This document shows, piece after piece, positions 22,018 through 30,414 of a stretch of DNA of 48,733 nucleotides; positions within the stretch are counted from its first letter, which is position 1; every line of letters starts with the position of its first letter. The notes beneath the pieces were generated by a model. It worked only from the letters and a program-made list of their open reading frames with translations. It had not been told where the DNA came from and did no database searches. The stretch is taken from NCBI GenBank assembly GCA_002478865.1, contig DLJZ01000023.1:12397-61129 (forward strand). The letters are read 5' to 3'. The DNA comes from Hungatella sp. UBA7603. Lineage in GTDB: Bacteria > Bacillota > Clostridia > Lachnospirales > Lachnospiraceae. The position numbers and the translations under genes were made by a program.

Positions 22018-22932
22018 ATGACTAGTTCCGATGACACATTGCTCTATAAAAAGCAACATAATCTAACAATCAATGATATACAGCATTCTCTTTATTACTA
22101 CTTTGATTATGACGAACGCTCTTTTGACATTAACATGCCATTTCAGCATTTTCATTCCTTTTATGAAATCATGGTTTTAATCAGTCCTCAGGCCAGCCAT
22201 TTGGTGGAAGGAATTCCATATTCCATTCGTTCTGGTGATCTGGTACTGCTTCGTCCTTCTGTTCTTCACCGTTCAGAGTACCCAAAAGGTGCACCTGGTA
22301 AACGGCTTATCATGAGTTTTTTATATCCCTCTTCTCTTTGGGATATGCCAGAAACGTATCAAAAACTATTTGAACCTTTTTATACTCCTGTACCCATTTA
22401 CCGATTTGCTCCCAAACAGCAGCAGCTGATTAATGAAAAGCTGAACCGGATTTATCATTATTCATTTCAAGAGGAAGATCCGGATTTAAGACCTCTTATG
22501 GTTCACGGGATGTTTATCGATTTTCTCTATACCTTAAGGCAGCTTGCGCCTTACAACACCTATACCAATGAACCGTTAAAAGATGAGGCTTCCCGTAAGG
22601 TATACTCCATCGCCAACTATATACATAACCATTATTCTGAAGAACTGACCTTGGATTTCCTATCCAAAGAATTCTTTATCAGTCCCTATTATCTGTCCCA
22701 TCAATTTAAAGATGTGACTGGTTACACGCTCACCCAGTACATACAGATGACACGTATTAAGAATGTGCAGTATCTTTTATTAAATACCAAAAAGAAGATT
22801 TCAGCACTTGCGGAAGAGTGCGGGTTTACCAGCTTCTCCCAATTTAATCGAATCTTTCAAAAGTATTGCAGCCAGTCCCCTTCTGAATTTCGAAAGGCAA
22901 GTAATCCTGACAGCCTTCATTACCCTATTTAA
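22018..22932 (+). CDS. AraC-family transcriptional regulator
   Basis: This is a protein of about 304 aa with an N-terminal cupin-like sensing domain (FQHFHSFYEIMVL... IRSGDLVLLRPSVLHRSEY) and a C-terminal pair of helix-turn-helix motifs. The first is LDFLSKEFFISPYYLSHQFKDVTG and the second is ISALAEECGFTSFSQFNRIFQKYCSQSPSEFRK, which match the AraC/XylS signature. I placed the start at the second of two adjacent ATGs (22015 and 22018), because AGGTGG ends six bases before the second. It is divergent from the GH105 gene and most likely controls it in response to a sugar. The frame extends upstream, but the promoter at 21941-21968 argues against a longer protein. Confidence 0.88.
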   Translation: MTSSDDTLLYKKQHNLTINDIQHSLYYYFDYDERSFDINMPFQHFHSFYEIMVLISPQASHLVEGIPYSIRSGDLVLLRPSVLHRSEYPKGAPGKRLIMSFLYPSSLWDMPETYQKLFEPFYTPVPIYRFAPKQQQLINEKLNRIYHYSFQEEDPDLRPLMVHGMFIDFLYTLRQLAPYNTYTNEPLKDEASRKVYSIANYIHNHYSEELTLDFLSKEFFISPYYLSHQFKDVTGYTLTQYIQMTRIKNVQYLLLNTKKKISALAEECGFTSFSQFNRIFQKYCSQSPSEFRKASNPDSLHYPI

Positions 22933-22948
22933 AGCATTGAGACAGAAA

Positions 22949-23013
22949 AAGCCCGTTACAGCTTCCCGGAATCATCCATACGAGGATGAGTAAGAGCTGT
23001 AACGAGCTTTTTA
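22949..23013. terminator. Bidirectional terminator
   Basis: AAAAAGCCCGTTACAGCT pairs with AGCTGTAACGAGCTTTTT, with A-runs on one side and T-runs on the other. It serves the AraC gene (plus) and the solute-binding-protein gene (minus) that converge here. Confidence 0.85.
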
Positions 23014-23037
23014 TAGCCTGCTGCCCCGTAAAAGGAA

Positions 23038-24648
23038 TTACTTTACGCTGTCATAGTATTCTGCTCTTGCGTCAAGAATTTTCTGAAGCCCTGCATTTAC
23101 AAGGTTGTTGTATTCTGTCTGCTGCATGCTGTCAAACTGATCTGGTGAGCAACTGATAAGCTTATAAACATATGCAAGCATCAGGCTCTCAACATTCTTG
23201 CCATAATCTGACTCAGGCTGTGAAATGTTAGAGTATACAGGGAAACGGAATTTGCCTTCTGCACGTACGTCATAGAAGTTTGAGAACCAATCATCACTTT
23301 CCCATTTCACGGACTGATCTTTCACCCATTTGGAAATGATGGCATCTTTGCTCTTAGTCCAATCCATAGCTAAGTTTACGATATTAAGGTCATCACAAGT
23401 TCCTGGATATCCCTTGCTCTTTAAATCTGCTTCGGATAATTTAATTGGAACTCCATTCTCATCTCTCTGATGATCAACGGTGAACACGATATTCTCAGCA
23501 ACGGCTGGATCTGCCATCCAGTTTAAATACTTCATACATGCTTCCACTTTTTTCTCGCTGGTCTTTGGAACCATTACGAACATACCATATCTTGGTTCAA
23601 AGGGTGTGCGGTAAGAGCCATCAGCAAGCTCAAAACTCTGTACTGGAACAAAGGTTCTTCCACCTGCGCTCTGATTTAAAACAGTGATATAGTTCCATGG
23701 ACTTTCTGTATCATCAAGGAAGAAACCAACATTACCTGCAATAACCTGAGCTTTGTAAATATCCTCATTGGTATCTGTTGCAAAGTCTTTCGTGATAAGT
23801 CCCTTGTTGTAAAGTTCATTTAACTTTTTGATACCATCAATTGCTCCAGGAGCAATTGCTAAGTAGCCTTCACTGTACATATAAGCTTCTTTATCATCTT
23901 TTAGGTTTACATAAGAACCTACAAAGTTCAAATATCCCTTTTCTGTATCATTACGTCCACTCATTCCCCAAGGAGTAAGATTGCTTACGCCGCCAGGATT
24001 CTTTTCCTTTACAGCCTCTAAATACTTAAATAAATCTTCTTTTGTCTTTGGCATCTCCATGCCTAATTTATCCAACCAGTCCTGACGGATATATGCAGTA
24101 TGACGAGGAGATTCAACACCTCTTTGTTTCATAATAGCAAACTGCTTTCCTTCAAGCTGACCCATGTTCTGAGCATCAGAAACATACTTTTTAATGTCAG
24201 TGCCAGCGCTCTCATAAGCCTGGGTTAAATCGGTTAAACCGCCATTCTTAGCAAAGCTATAGAAAAGTCCCTGGTTGTAGGAAAATACGATATCAGGTGC
24301 ATTACCACCAGACATCATGATATTTAACTTATCATCTGAAGAAGATCTTGGCACAGAAACGTATTCTACGTTGATGTTGTACTTTTCCTTCATCTGCTTT
24401 TTAATCCACTCTGTTTGAGTGTTATTCTCAACCGTTGTTCCTGGAGCAGCATCGCCTCTGTCCCAAACCATAACTCGAATGGTCTCTTCTTTCCCCTTAT
24501 CTGCTGACGTTGTCTCACTTCCTCCAGCTGCTGCAGAGCTACCTGCTGCGGTAGTTGCATCGCTACCTTTGCTGGAGCCACAGCCTGTTACCAAAGCTGC
24601 TGCAGTAAGAACTGCCAAACAGCATCTTACTAAATTTGCTTTTCTCAT
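23038..24648 (-). CDS. Extracellular solute-binding lipoprotein (LplA/YtcQ-type, CUT1)
   Basis: This 536-aa exported lipoprotein starts at ATG 24648-24646, seven bases after AGGGAGG; a longer frame lacks that support. The signal peptide ends at lipobox VTGC (Cys near residue 23), followed by a Gly/Ser/Ala/Thr linker to about residue 60 and a large type-1 extracellular binding domain. The segments SGGNAPDIVFSYNQG and RQDWLDKLGMEMPKTKEDLFKYLEAV are typical of the LplA/YtcQ group that binds complex oligosaccharides such as rhamnogalacturonan fragments. It is the last gene of the HAD-permease-permease-binding protein operon. No ATPase is encoded nearby, so a shared MsmX-like ATPase is expected. 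Confidence 0.92.
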   Translation of the reverse strand: MRKANLVRCCLAVLTAAALVTGCGSSKGSDATTAAGSSAAAGGSETTSADKGKEETIRVMVWDRGDAAPGTTVENNTQTEWIKKQMKEKYNINVEYVSVPRSSSDDKLNIMMSGGNAPDIVFSYNQGLFYSFAKNGGLTDLTQAYESAGTDIKKYVSDAQNMGQLEGKQFAIMKQRGVESPRHTAYIRQDWLDKLGMEMPKTKEDLFKYLEAVKEKNPGGVSNLTPWGMSGRNDTEKGYLNFVGSYVNLKDDKEAYMYSEGYLAIAPGAIDGIKKLNELYNKGLITKDFATDTNEDIYKAQVIAGNVGFFLDDTESPWNYITVLNQSAGGRTFVPVQSFELADGSYRTPFEPRYGMFVMVPKTSEKKVEACMKYLNWMADPAVAENIVFTVDHQRDENGVPIKLSEADLKSKGYPGTCDDLNIVNLAMDWTKSKDAIISKWVKDQSVKWESDDWFSNFYDVRAEGKFRFPVYSNISQPESDYGKNVESLMLAYVYKLISCSPDQFDSMQQTEYNNLVNAGLQKILDARAEYYDSVK

Positions 24649-24694
24649 AGAAAAACCTCCCTTTCTCTCTTTCATAATTATTAGAAATACATAA

Positions 24695-25561
24695 TTAGCC
24701 TTTTACTGCACCAAGCATAATGCCCTTTGTAAAGTACTTCTGAATAAATGGATAGGCAATTACCATTGGTGACATGGAAATCACAATACTAGCAGCTTTG
24801 ATATTGTCTGCTACAAGCTGAGTCTGAATTCCTTCATCATTGGAAAGCTTTACGGATTCAATGAGCTGTTTTAGCACCATCTGTACCGTATAAAGCTTGG
24901 AAGAGTTAACATAGTATAAAACATCACTCAAGCGGTTCCATCTGCCCACAGCGTAGAACAGCGCAAGGGTTGCAAGAGTTGGGTATACCAATGGAAGTGC
25001 AACTTTAAATAATGTTTGAACCTCATTACAGCCATCGATCTTTGCTGCTTCATATAAAGAAGAATCAAGTCCTCGAAATGCAGTACACATAATGATCATA
25101 TTGTAAGCACTTAAGGCTTCCGGTACAATTAAAGCCCAGAAGGTGTCAATCAGCTTAAAATCCTTTACATTTAAGTACTTTGGAATGATACCTGGATCCA
25201 AATACATGGTGAGGACAAACAATGTCATAATAACAGCTCCACCCTTTAAGTTCCTTTTAGAAAGGGGATAAGCGGCAAGTACTGTCATGATTACACATAC
25301 AATGGTAGATCCAATCATTAAAAATACGGAAAATACGAAGGAAGAAACGAAACTTCCACTTTGAAACGATCTTATGTATGCTTCTGTCGTAGCCTGAACT
25401 GGATAAAGGAATACCTTACCCGCTAAAATTGCGTCCTTAGAACTTAACGACATGGAGAAAACTCGTATGATTGGTATCAATGCCACTATACTAATTACGA
25501 TAAAAAAGGTATTCCAGAAAAGCTGGAATCGTCTTTCTGCTTTGCTCTTTATCTCACCCAT
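24695..25561 (-). CDS. Carbohydrate ABC transporter permease (YtcP/LplC-type)
   Basis: This 288-aa protein with about six membrane segments carries the coupling loop EAAKIDGCNEVQTLFKVALPLVYPTLATL (near residue 175), the EAA motif of CUT1 inner-membrane subunits. The end (PFIQKYFTKGIMLGAVKG) is the characteristic C-terminus of these permeases. Its start codon overlaps the stop of the upstream permease gene by one base (TAATG), so the two are translationally coupled and form a heterodimeric channel. Confidence 0.93.
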   Translation of the reverse strand: MGEIKSKAERRFQLFWNTFFIVISIVALIPIIRVFSMSLSSKDAILAGKVFLYPVQATTEAYIRSFQSGSFVSSFVFSVFLMIGSTIVCVIMTVLAAYPLSKRNLKGGAVIMTLFVLTMYLDPGIIPKYLNVKDFKLIDTFWALIVPEALSAYNMIIMCTAFRGLDSSLYEAAKIDGCNEVQTLFKVALPLVYPTLATLALFYAVGRWNRLSDVLYYVNSSKLYTVQMVLKQLIESVKLSNDEGIQTQLVADNIKAASIVISMSPMVIAYPFIQKYFTKGIMLGAVKG

Positions 25562-26496
25562 TACATGATTCCCTCCTGTCCCATCTTCTTAGAAATCTTA
25601 TTTACAGAAAGAATCAAAATGATTCCAACAACTGACTGGAATAATCCTACAGCAGTGGCAAAATCGAATCGACCTGCCTGGAGACCTACGCTGTATACAT
25701 AAGTACTGATAACATCAGCAGCACTCTTTACAAGTGTATTTCCCATCATATAAGGACGATCGAAATCAATGGATACAATCTTTCCAAGCTGCATAATGAG
25801 CATAATGGAGATGGTTGGTCGAATCTGTGGAATTGTTACATGAGCAATTCTTTGAAGTCTGGTGGCGCCATCGATATAAGCTGCTTCTCCCAGAGAAGGA
25901 TCTGTCGCAGACAGAGCCGCCAAATAAATAATAAGGGAATAACCAGCAGACTGCCAGATTCCAGAAAACCAATATACAAATCTCCAGATAAAAGGACTGC
26001 TTAAAAAGTTAACCTCTCGTAATCCTGTACCACGAATTACATCATTGACAAGTCCGCTGGTGGAAAACAACTGTGTGATGATACCTGAAATGATAACCCA
26101 TGACAAAAAGTTAGGAAGATATAAAATGGTCTGGGTTGCTTTTCTGATCCTTAGATTGCGGATTTCAAATAAGAAAACTGCAATTAGTACAGGAACTGGA
26201 AAACCTAAAATTAAATCTCCAGCATTTAAAATCAAGGTGTTAACAAGTGCGTTCCAAAAATCCATAGAACCAAATGCTTCCTTAAAGTTTGCAAATCCTA
26301 CCCAGGGACTATTCCATATGCCTGCGAAAACGTTGAATTTCTTAAAAGCTATGACACCGCCCAACATAGGTCTATATCGGAACATTAACATGTAGATAAC
26401 CGGAATTAAAAGCATTAAATACAACTGCCAGGTATTGCGTATGTATACTTTAAACGGTATCTTTCTGGCACGTTCCTTAACTTTTACATTTTTCAT
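25561..26496 (-). CDS. lplB: Carbohydrate ABC transporter permease (LplB-type)
   Basis: This 311-aa membrane protein has the marks of COG4209 LplB: a basic N-terminus, YLMLLIPVIYMLMFRYRPMLGGVIAFKKFN, a WVGFANF segment, and the EAA loop GEAAYIDGATRLQRIAHVTIPQIRPTISIMLI. It pairs with the YtcP-like permease encoded next. The GAGGGGATG box before the ATG lies in the 19-base gap after the HAD gene, so the HAD protein and transporter share a transcript. The likely cargo is acidic plant or microbial oligosaccharides, judged from the neighbouring hydrolases. Confidence 0.93.
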   Translation of the reverse strand: MKNVKVKERARKIPFKVYIRNTWQLYLMLLIPVIYMLMFRYRPMLGGVIAFKKFNVFAGIWNSPWVGFANFKEAFGSMDFWNALVNTLILNAGDLILGFPVPVLIAVFLFEIRNLRIRKATQTILYLPNFLSWVIISGIITQLFSTSGLVNDVIRGTGLREVNFLSSPFIWRFVYWFSGIWQSAGYSLIIYLAALSATDPSLGEAAYIDGATRLQRIAHVTIPQIRPTISIMLIMQLGKIVSIDFDRPYMMGNTLVKSAADVISTYVYSVGLQAGRFDFATAVGLFQSVVGIILILSVNKISKKMGQEGIM

Positions 26497-26515
26497 ATCT
26501 TACATCCCCTCTTTT

Positions 26516-27058
26516 CTATGCATTCCCAACCTTACTCAGCTTCTCTTCCAGACTCTCAATGAGTGTCAGAAGTTCCTTTGGTTCATGTACGATATAGTCC
26601 GCCTTTTCCTCTTCACTGGCCGGGTTCATATCGTAACGCGGGGACCAGTCTAACAATATGGAGGTGATTCCAAAACGGTTTGCTCCAGCTACATCCTTGC
26701 GAACGTTATTGCCAATCATTACAATACGATGTTTATCTTCCTCTGTTAGATGATTTTTATCCATGGCGTCCTGGAACATCCGCTCTGATGGCTTTTGAAT
26801 CCCAACGATCTCTGAAATGGTTCTGGTATGAAAGCAATACCCAAGCCCATTTTCTTCATACACATTGGTAAAAGACTGCTCTTCCCCATCTGCCACCATG
26901 GCAATGGTATATCCGGCATCATATAGAGCCTTAAGGGTCTCACCAGCACCAGGTATCATATCCGCATGAATTACAATGTCTTCTTCATTGCGTATTTCGG
27001 TACCTTCGTCAATAAATGTGTCACCACTGTCGGTAAAAATGATTAGTTTTTTCTGCAT
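26516..27058 (-). CDS. HAD-superfamily hydrolase with atypical motif I
   Basis: This 180-aa cytoplasmic protein has a HAD core. Motif I reads FTDSGDTFIDE: the nucleophile is Asp10, but the usual acid/base Asp two residues later is Gly12, with Asp13 next. Motif III Lys is in IQKPSERMF, and motif IV is MIGNNVRKDVAGANRFG, where the first acidic residue is Asn but the second Asp is kept. The cap-like region between motifs I and II is short. It is the first gene of the operon with the LplB-type transporter, so it may act on a sugar phosphate from the imported glycan. The altered acid/base residue raises doubt about ordinary phosphatase activity. Confidence 0.75.
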   Translation of the reverse strand: MQKKLIIFTDSGDTFIDEGTEIRNEEDIVIHADMIPGAGETLKALYDAGYTIAMVADGEEQSFTNVYEENGLGYCFHTRTISEIVGIQKPSERMFQDAMDKNHLTEEDKHRIVMIGNNVRKDVAGANRFGITSILLDWSPRYDMNPASEEEKADYIVHEPKELLTLIESLEEKLSKVGNA

Positions 27059-27189
27059 TTTGTAAACTCCGTAAGATTTATTTCGTTGCTTATATCCTAA
27101 AGCTGTTGAATGAATTATAATATTTTGTTCAAATTGTTGCTATGCGTAATTTGTTTTTATTTCTCGGTTTTTATATGCATTTCTTGCGT

Positions 27190-30100
27190 TTACGATAAAG
27201 CTCTCAAGGTTTTTATTTCAAATGGTTCAAATTCCAGAAGCATCTGGCGCTGCCCCTCAACCTCTTTCACAGGGATCCGTCGTCCACCTTCCAGGTGTTC
27301 TTCCATGGTGGTTTCATAGACCTCTTTTACGGGAAGATCTGCCGTAAGCACACAGCTTCCATGTCTTCCTTGGGACTCATAAAGCCTTACAATCATATGT
27401 CCGCTTCCATCTTCCGCCATCTTTATGGTTTCTAAAATCACATTGTCTGCCGATAAGTCAAAGAACTTCCTGTCCCCAGATAAAACGTTACATAAGGATA
27501 ACCGGTGGTTGAGTTGAATTCCCTCCCTTATAACTCCGCTCTCTGTAAAATCCCTGCCTATGGCATAAAAGGAATAAGTAAACTGGTGTTTTTCTTTATC
27601 CGCATACATATCCGGCCATACCGGAGACTTTAGCAAGGTCAGTTCCATGGAATTGCCGCTAGTGCTGATCCCGTACTTACAGTCATTTAACACAGCGGCT
27701 GTGCGTCCTGGCTCCGAAAGGGCTGTATATCTGTGGTTGCACACTTCAAAGCGATCTGCATCCTGTCTGCGGTTCTGGTGGGTGGGACGTTTGACATAAC
27801 CAAACTGGATTTCCTCTATGGCTTCACTGGTATGGATATTGACAGGAAACTCCACCTTTAAAAGCTTATGAGTTTCCTTCCAGTCAATCTCTGTAACAAA
27901 ATCAAGTCTTCTGCTATTATAAGTCAGTTCTATCCGCTGGATCATTGGGGAATTGTGAAGCATACGCTTTACTTCCAAGGAAACCATAAGAGGCCCATTC
28001 TCAGCCACTCCAATGGTAACCGGACCAGTAAGATCTATGGACTGCTCTTTATAAAAGGAGCTCATCTCCCATGCATCATAATCGATGTTAATATCCTGAT
28101 ACATGCAGAGTTTGTTGCAAGTTCCTTTTACATATTCGATCTTTGTTTCCTTTTCCACAAAGCTTACAACTTCTCCTCGGTTATCCACGACTACCGTAAC
28201 GAATTGATTTTCAAGGACGTAGGAATTTGATTCGGTTCGTATGGTACATATGGAATCTGGTAGGAATTCTTCTTCCTGATCCTTTGTCACTTCCACACCA
28301 GCATATCCAAAGGAAGGGACCTTGACCGAAACCAGTACTTCATTTCCAAGTTTTTGGGCTTCAAGTTCTTTTCCGTTACTCTTATATGTCTTTCCTTCTT
28401 CATACGGAAATACGACAAGCTCCTCCCGTTCCCAGCCTAAGGAATTAAATACACTAAAACCGTCTTTCCCTTTATTCAATATCTCTTCTCTGGCTTCCTT
28501 TGAGAGTTCCATTGCGCTTTGTTTCAAAGTCTTTAATGCCTGCTTGGCATCCTCATTTACTCTGGTTATGGAAGTGCCAGGAAGAATATCATGAAACTGA
28601 TTGAACAGAAGCTTTTTCCAAAGAACCTCTAGTTCTTCTCTTCGATCTTTCCCTTTGCCCATCAAACAGCTTAAAGAACTCCAAAGTTCTGCTTCTCGCA
28701 GCTCGATCTCCGCTCTTCGGTTCCCCTTTTTCAGCTTCGCCTGAGAAGTATAAGTCCCTCTATGCCAGGGAAGATAAAGTTCTCCCTGATAAACCTCATT
28801 TACGGTGCCCTTTTCTTCTAGCCTTTCAAAAAACTTGACTGGACTTTCCATCTGGGTACGGGGTGCTCCTTCCAGATCCTTTACTCGTCTTGCCACCTCT
28901 ACCATCTCTCTGGTAGGGCCTCCTCCTCCGTCTCCAAATCCAAATGGAAACACGAAGGTATCTATATTTTCCTGCTGTACCCTGTCCTCTTCCCAGCGTA
29001 TAATCATATCCTGAGGGTCCAGTCTGGCATTATTTTTCTTAAAGAAATGAGTCAAGATACGGCTACCGTCAATCCCTTCCCACCAGAAAATATTGTAGGG
29101 AAAAACATCACAGCCTTTTAATGCCCGGGCCATCTTTTGAGTGGCAAAATACTTGATGCCGCACCCCTTCATAATCTGAGGAAGCTGTCCGCTAAACCCA
29201 AAGCAGTCGGGAATCCATACCATGAGAGTTTCTGTATTAAGTTCTTCTCGAAACCATTTTCTTCCGTAGAGACACTGACGGATCAAGCTTTCTCCAGATA
29301 CCAGGTTGGTGTCTGGTTCCACATACATGCCGCCTTCTGGTATGAACTGACCTTCTTTCACTTTTTCCAATAGACGCTCATAAAGCTCTGGATAAAGTTC
29401 TTGAATGGTTTCCATAATGGGAGGTTCACACAACAGAAATTTATATTCTTCATATTCCTCTAATAAGGCGATTTGTGTGGAGATCGTTCTTGCACATTTT
29501 CTCTTTGTTTCCTCCCATGGCCACAGCCAGGCAAGATCTAGATGAGACTGTCCAAAGATGGTGTACTCTGGGGCCGTTGAACCATTTTTGCAGGCAAGGA
29601 GAGGTTTTAAGAGTTCTCTTGCTTTTATAAAGGTCCGATTAAGTTCCTCTTTATCCAGTTCAAAGTCCACGATCTTAGTAAATCCAAACAGTCCCTCTTT
29701 TATTTTAATTGCTCTCAGTGATTTGGGATCAAGTCCTTCATAGAGTTGAAAGAGAGTGAAAACGTCCATGGAAAGCTGAAATGCCTCCTCGTTCCATATT
29801 CCAATATCGCAGACTCCCACTTTTACCTGACAGGGTGGAGGCTCTGGCACCGCAGTACGACAAGTAGGACATGGTCCGCCGTTCTCCAGCCTTGGCCCAT
29901 GCCCCGCATAGCTTTCTGCTACGATGTGGAATTGTTCTCCCGCTTTTCCACATCGAGTTAATGTAATACCCTCATGTTTTAAATCTCTGGATCCGGCAGC
30001 CTTTCCATTGACCCATAAAAGCATTTCTCCGCCAACCTCTGGGTGGAGGAAGATCCTTTTTCCTTCTGCTGCTTCAGGCAAGGTGATCTCTGCCTGAAAC

Positions 30101-30300
30101 CAACCATATTCCCACTTTGCCCCCCACTTGGTCCCCTTGGGCATGGGGATAAATTCCTGTTCTAATGCTTCTATGAGAGAAAGCCTTTTCGTGGTTGTAA
30201 AACCGAAAAACTGGACATCACAAAGTTTTTCAAACATGTGATGCCCCAGTTCTTCCATCCATATCTTAATTCGTTGTTTTTGTTCCTCCGCCAATACCAT
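27190..30300 (-). CDS. GH38 alpha-mannosidase (1036 aa)
   Basis: This large cytoplasmic glycosidase should release alpha-linked mannose from oligosaccharides with retention, using a divalent metal. The GH38 metal and catalytic elements are visible: GQSHLDLAWLWPWEETKRK (His253, Asp255), VEPDTNLVSGESLIRQ (about 328-342), WIPDCFGFSGQLPQI (nucleophile Asp365) and NQFHDILPGTSI with the third metal ligand. An N-terminal beta-sandwich-like region and Cys-rich GGPCPTC near 141-147 precede the barrel, and C-terminal beta domains follow. There is no signal peptide. GGAGG lies seven bases before the ATG. It is one of two GH38 paralogs in tandem, 131 bases upstream of the HAD-transporter operon. Confidence 0.95.
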   Translation of the reverse strand: MVLAEEQKQRIKIWMEELGHHMFEKLCDVQFFGFTTTKRLSLIEALEQEFIPMPKGTKWGAKWEYGWFQAEITLPEAAEGKRIFLHPEVGGEMLLWVNGKAAGSRDLKHEGITLTRCGKAGEQFHIVAESYAGHGPRLENGGPCPTCRTAVPEPPPCQVKVGVCDIGIWNEEAFQLSMDVFTLFQLYEGLDPKSLRAIKIKEGLFGFTKIVDFELDKEELNRTFIKARELLKPLLACKNGSTAPEYTIFGQSHLDLAWLWPWEETKRKCARTISTQIALLEEYEEYKFLLCEPPIMETIQELYPELYERLLEKVKEGQFIPEGGMYVEPDTNLVSGESLIRQCLYGRKWFREELNTETLMVWIPDCFGFSGQLPQIMKGCGIKYFATQKMARALKGCDVFPYNIFWWEGIDGSRILTHFFKKNNARLDPQDMIIRWEEDRVQQENIDTFVFPFGFGDGGGGPTREMVEVARRVKDLEGAPRTQMESPVKFFERLEEKGTVNEVYQGELYLPWHRGTYTSQAKLKKGNRRAEIELREAELWSSLSCLMGKGKDRREELEVLWKKLLFNQFHDILPGTSITRVNEDAKQALKTLKQSAMELSKEAREEILNKGKDGFSVFNSLGWEREELVVFPYEEGKTYKSNGKELEAQKLGNEVLVSVKVPSFGYAGVEVTKDQEEEFLPDSICTIRTESNSYVLENQFVTVVVDNRGEVVSFVEKETKIEYVKGTCNKLCMYQDINIDYDAWEMSSFYKEQSIDLTGPVTIGVAENGPLMVSLEVKRMLHNSPMIQRIELTYNSRRLDFVTEIDWKETHKLLKVEFPVNIHTSEAIEEIQFGYVKRPTHQNRRQDADRFEVCNHRYTALSEPGRTAAVLNDCKYGISTSGNSMELTLLKSPVWPDMYADKEKHQFTYSFYAIGRDFTESGVIREGIQLNHRLSLCNVLSGDRKFFDLSADNVILETIKMAEDGSGHMIVRLYESQGRHGSCVLTADLPVKEVYETTMEEHLEGGRRIPVKEVEGQRQMLLEFEPFEIKTLRALS

Positions 30301-30414
30301 TGATTTTCCTCCAAACTGTTAAACTCTTGGATTCATTATATTTGATATATGGGTAACTGACTATGCATTCCTTGTGAAGTTCTTGTACAATTTGTGCACT
30401 TTTTGCAGGAACAC

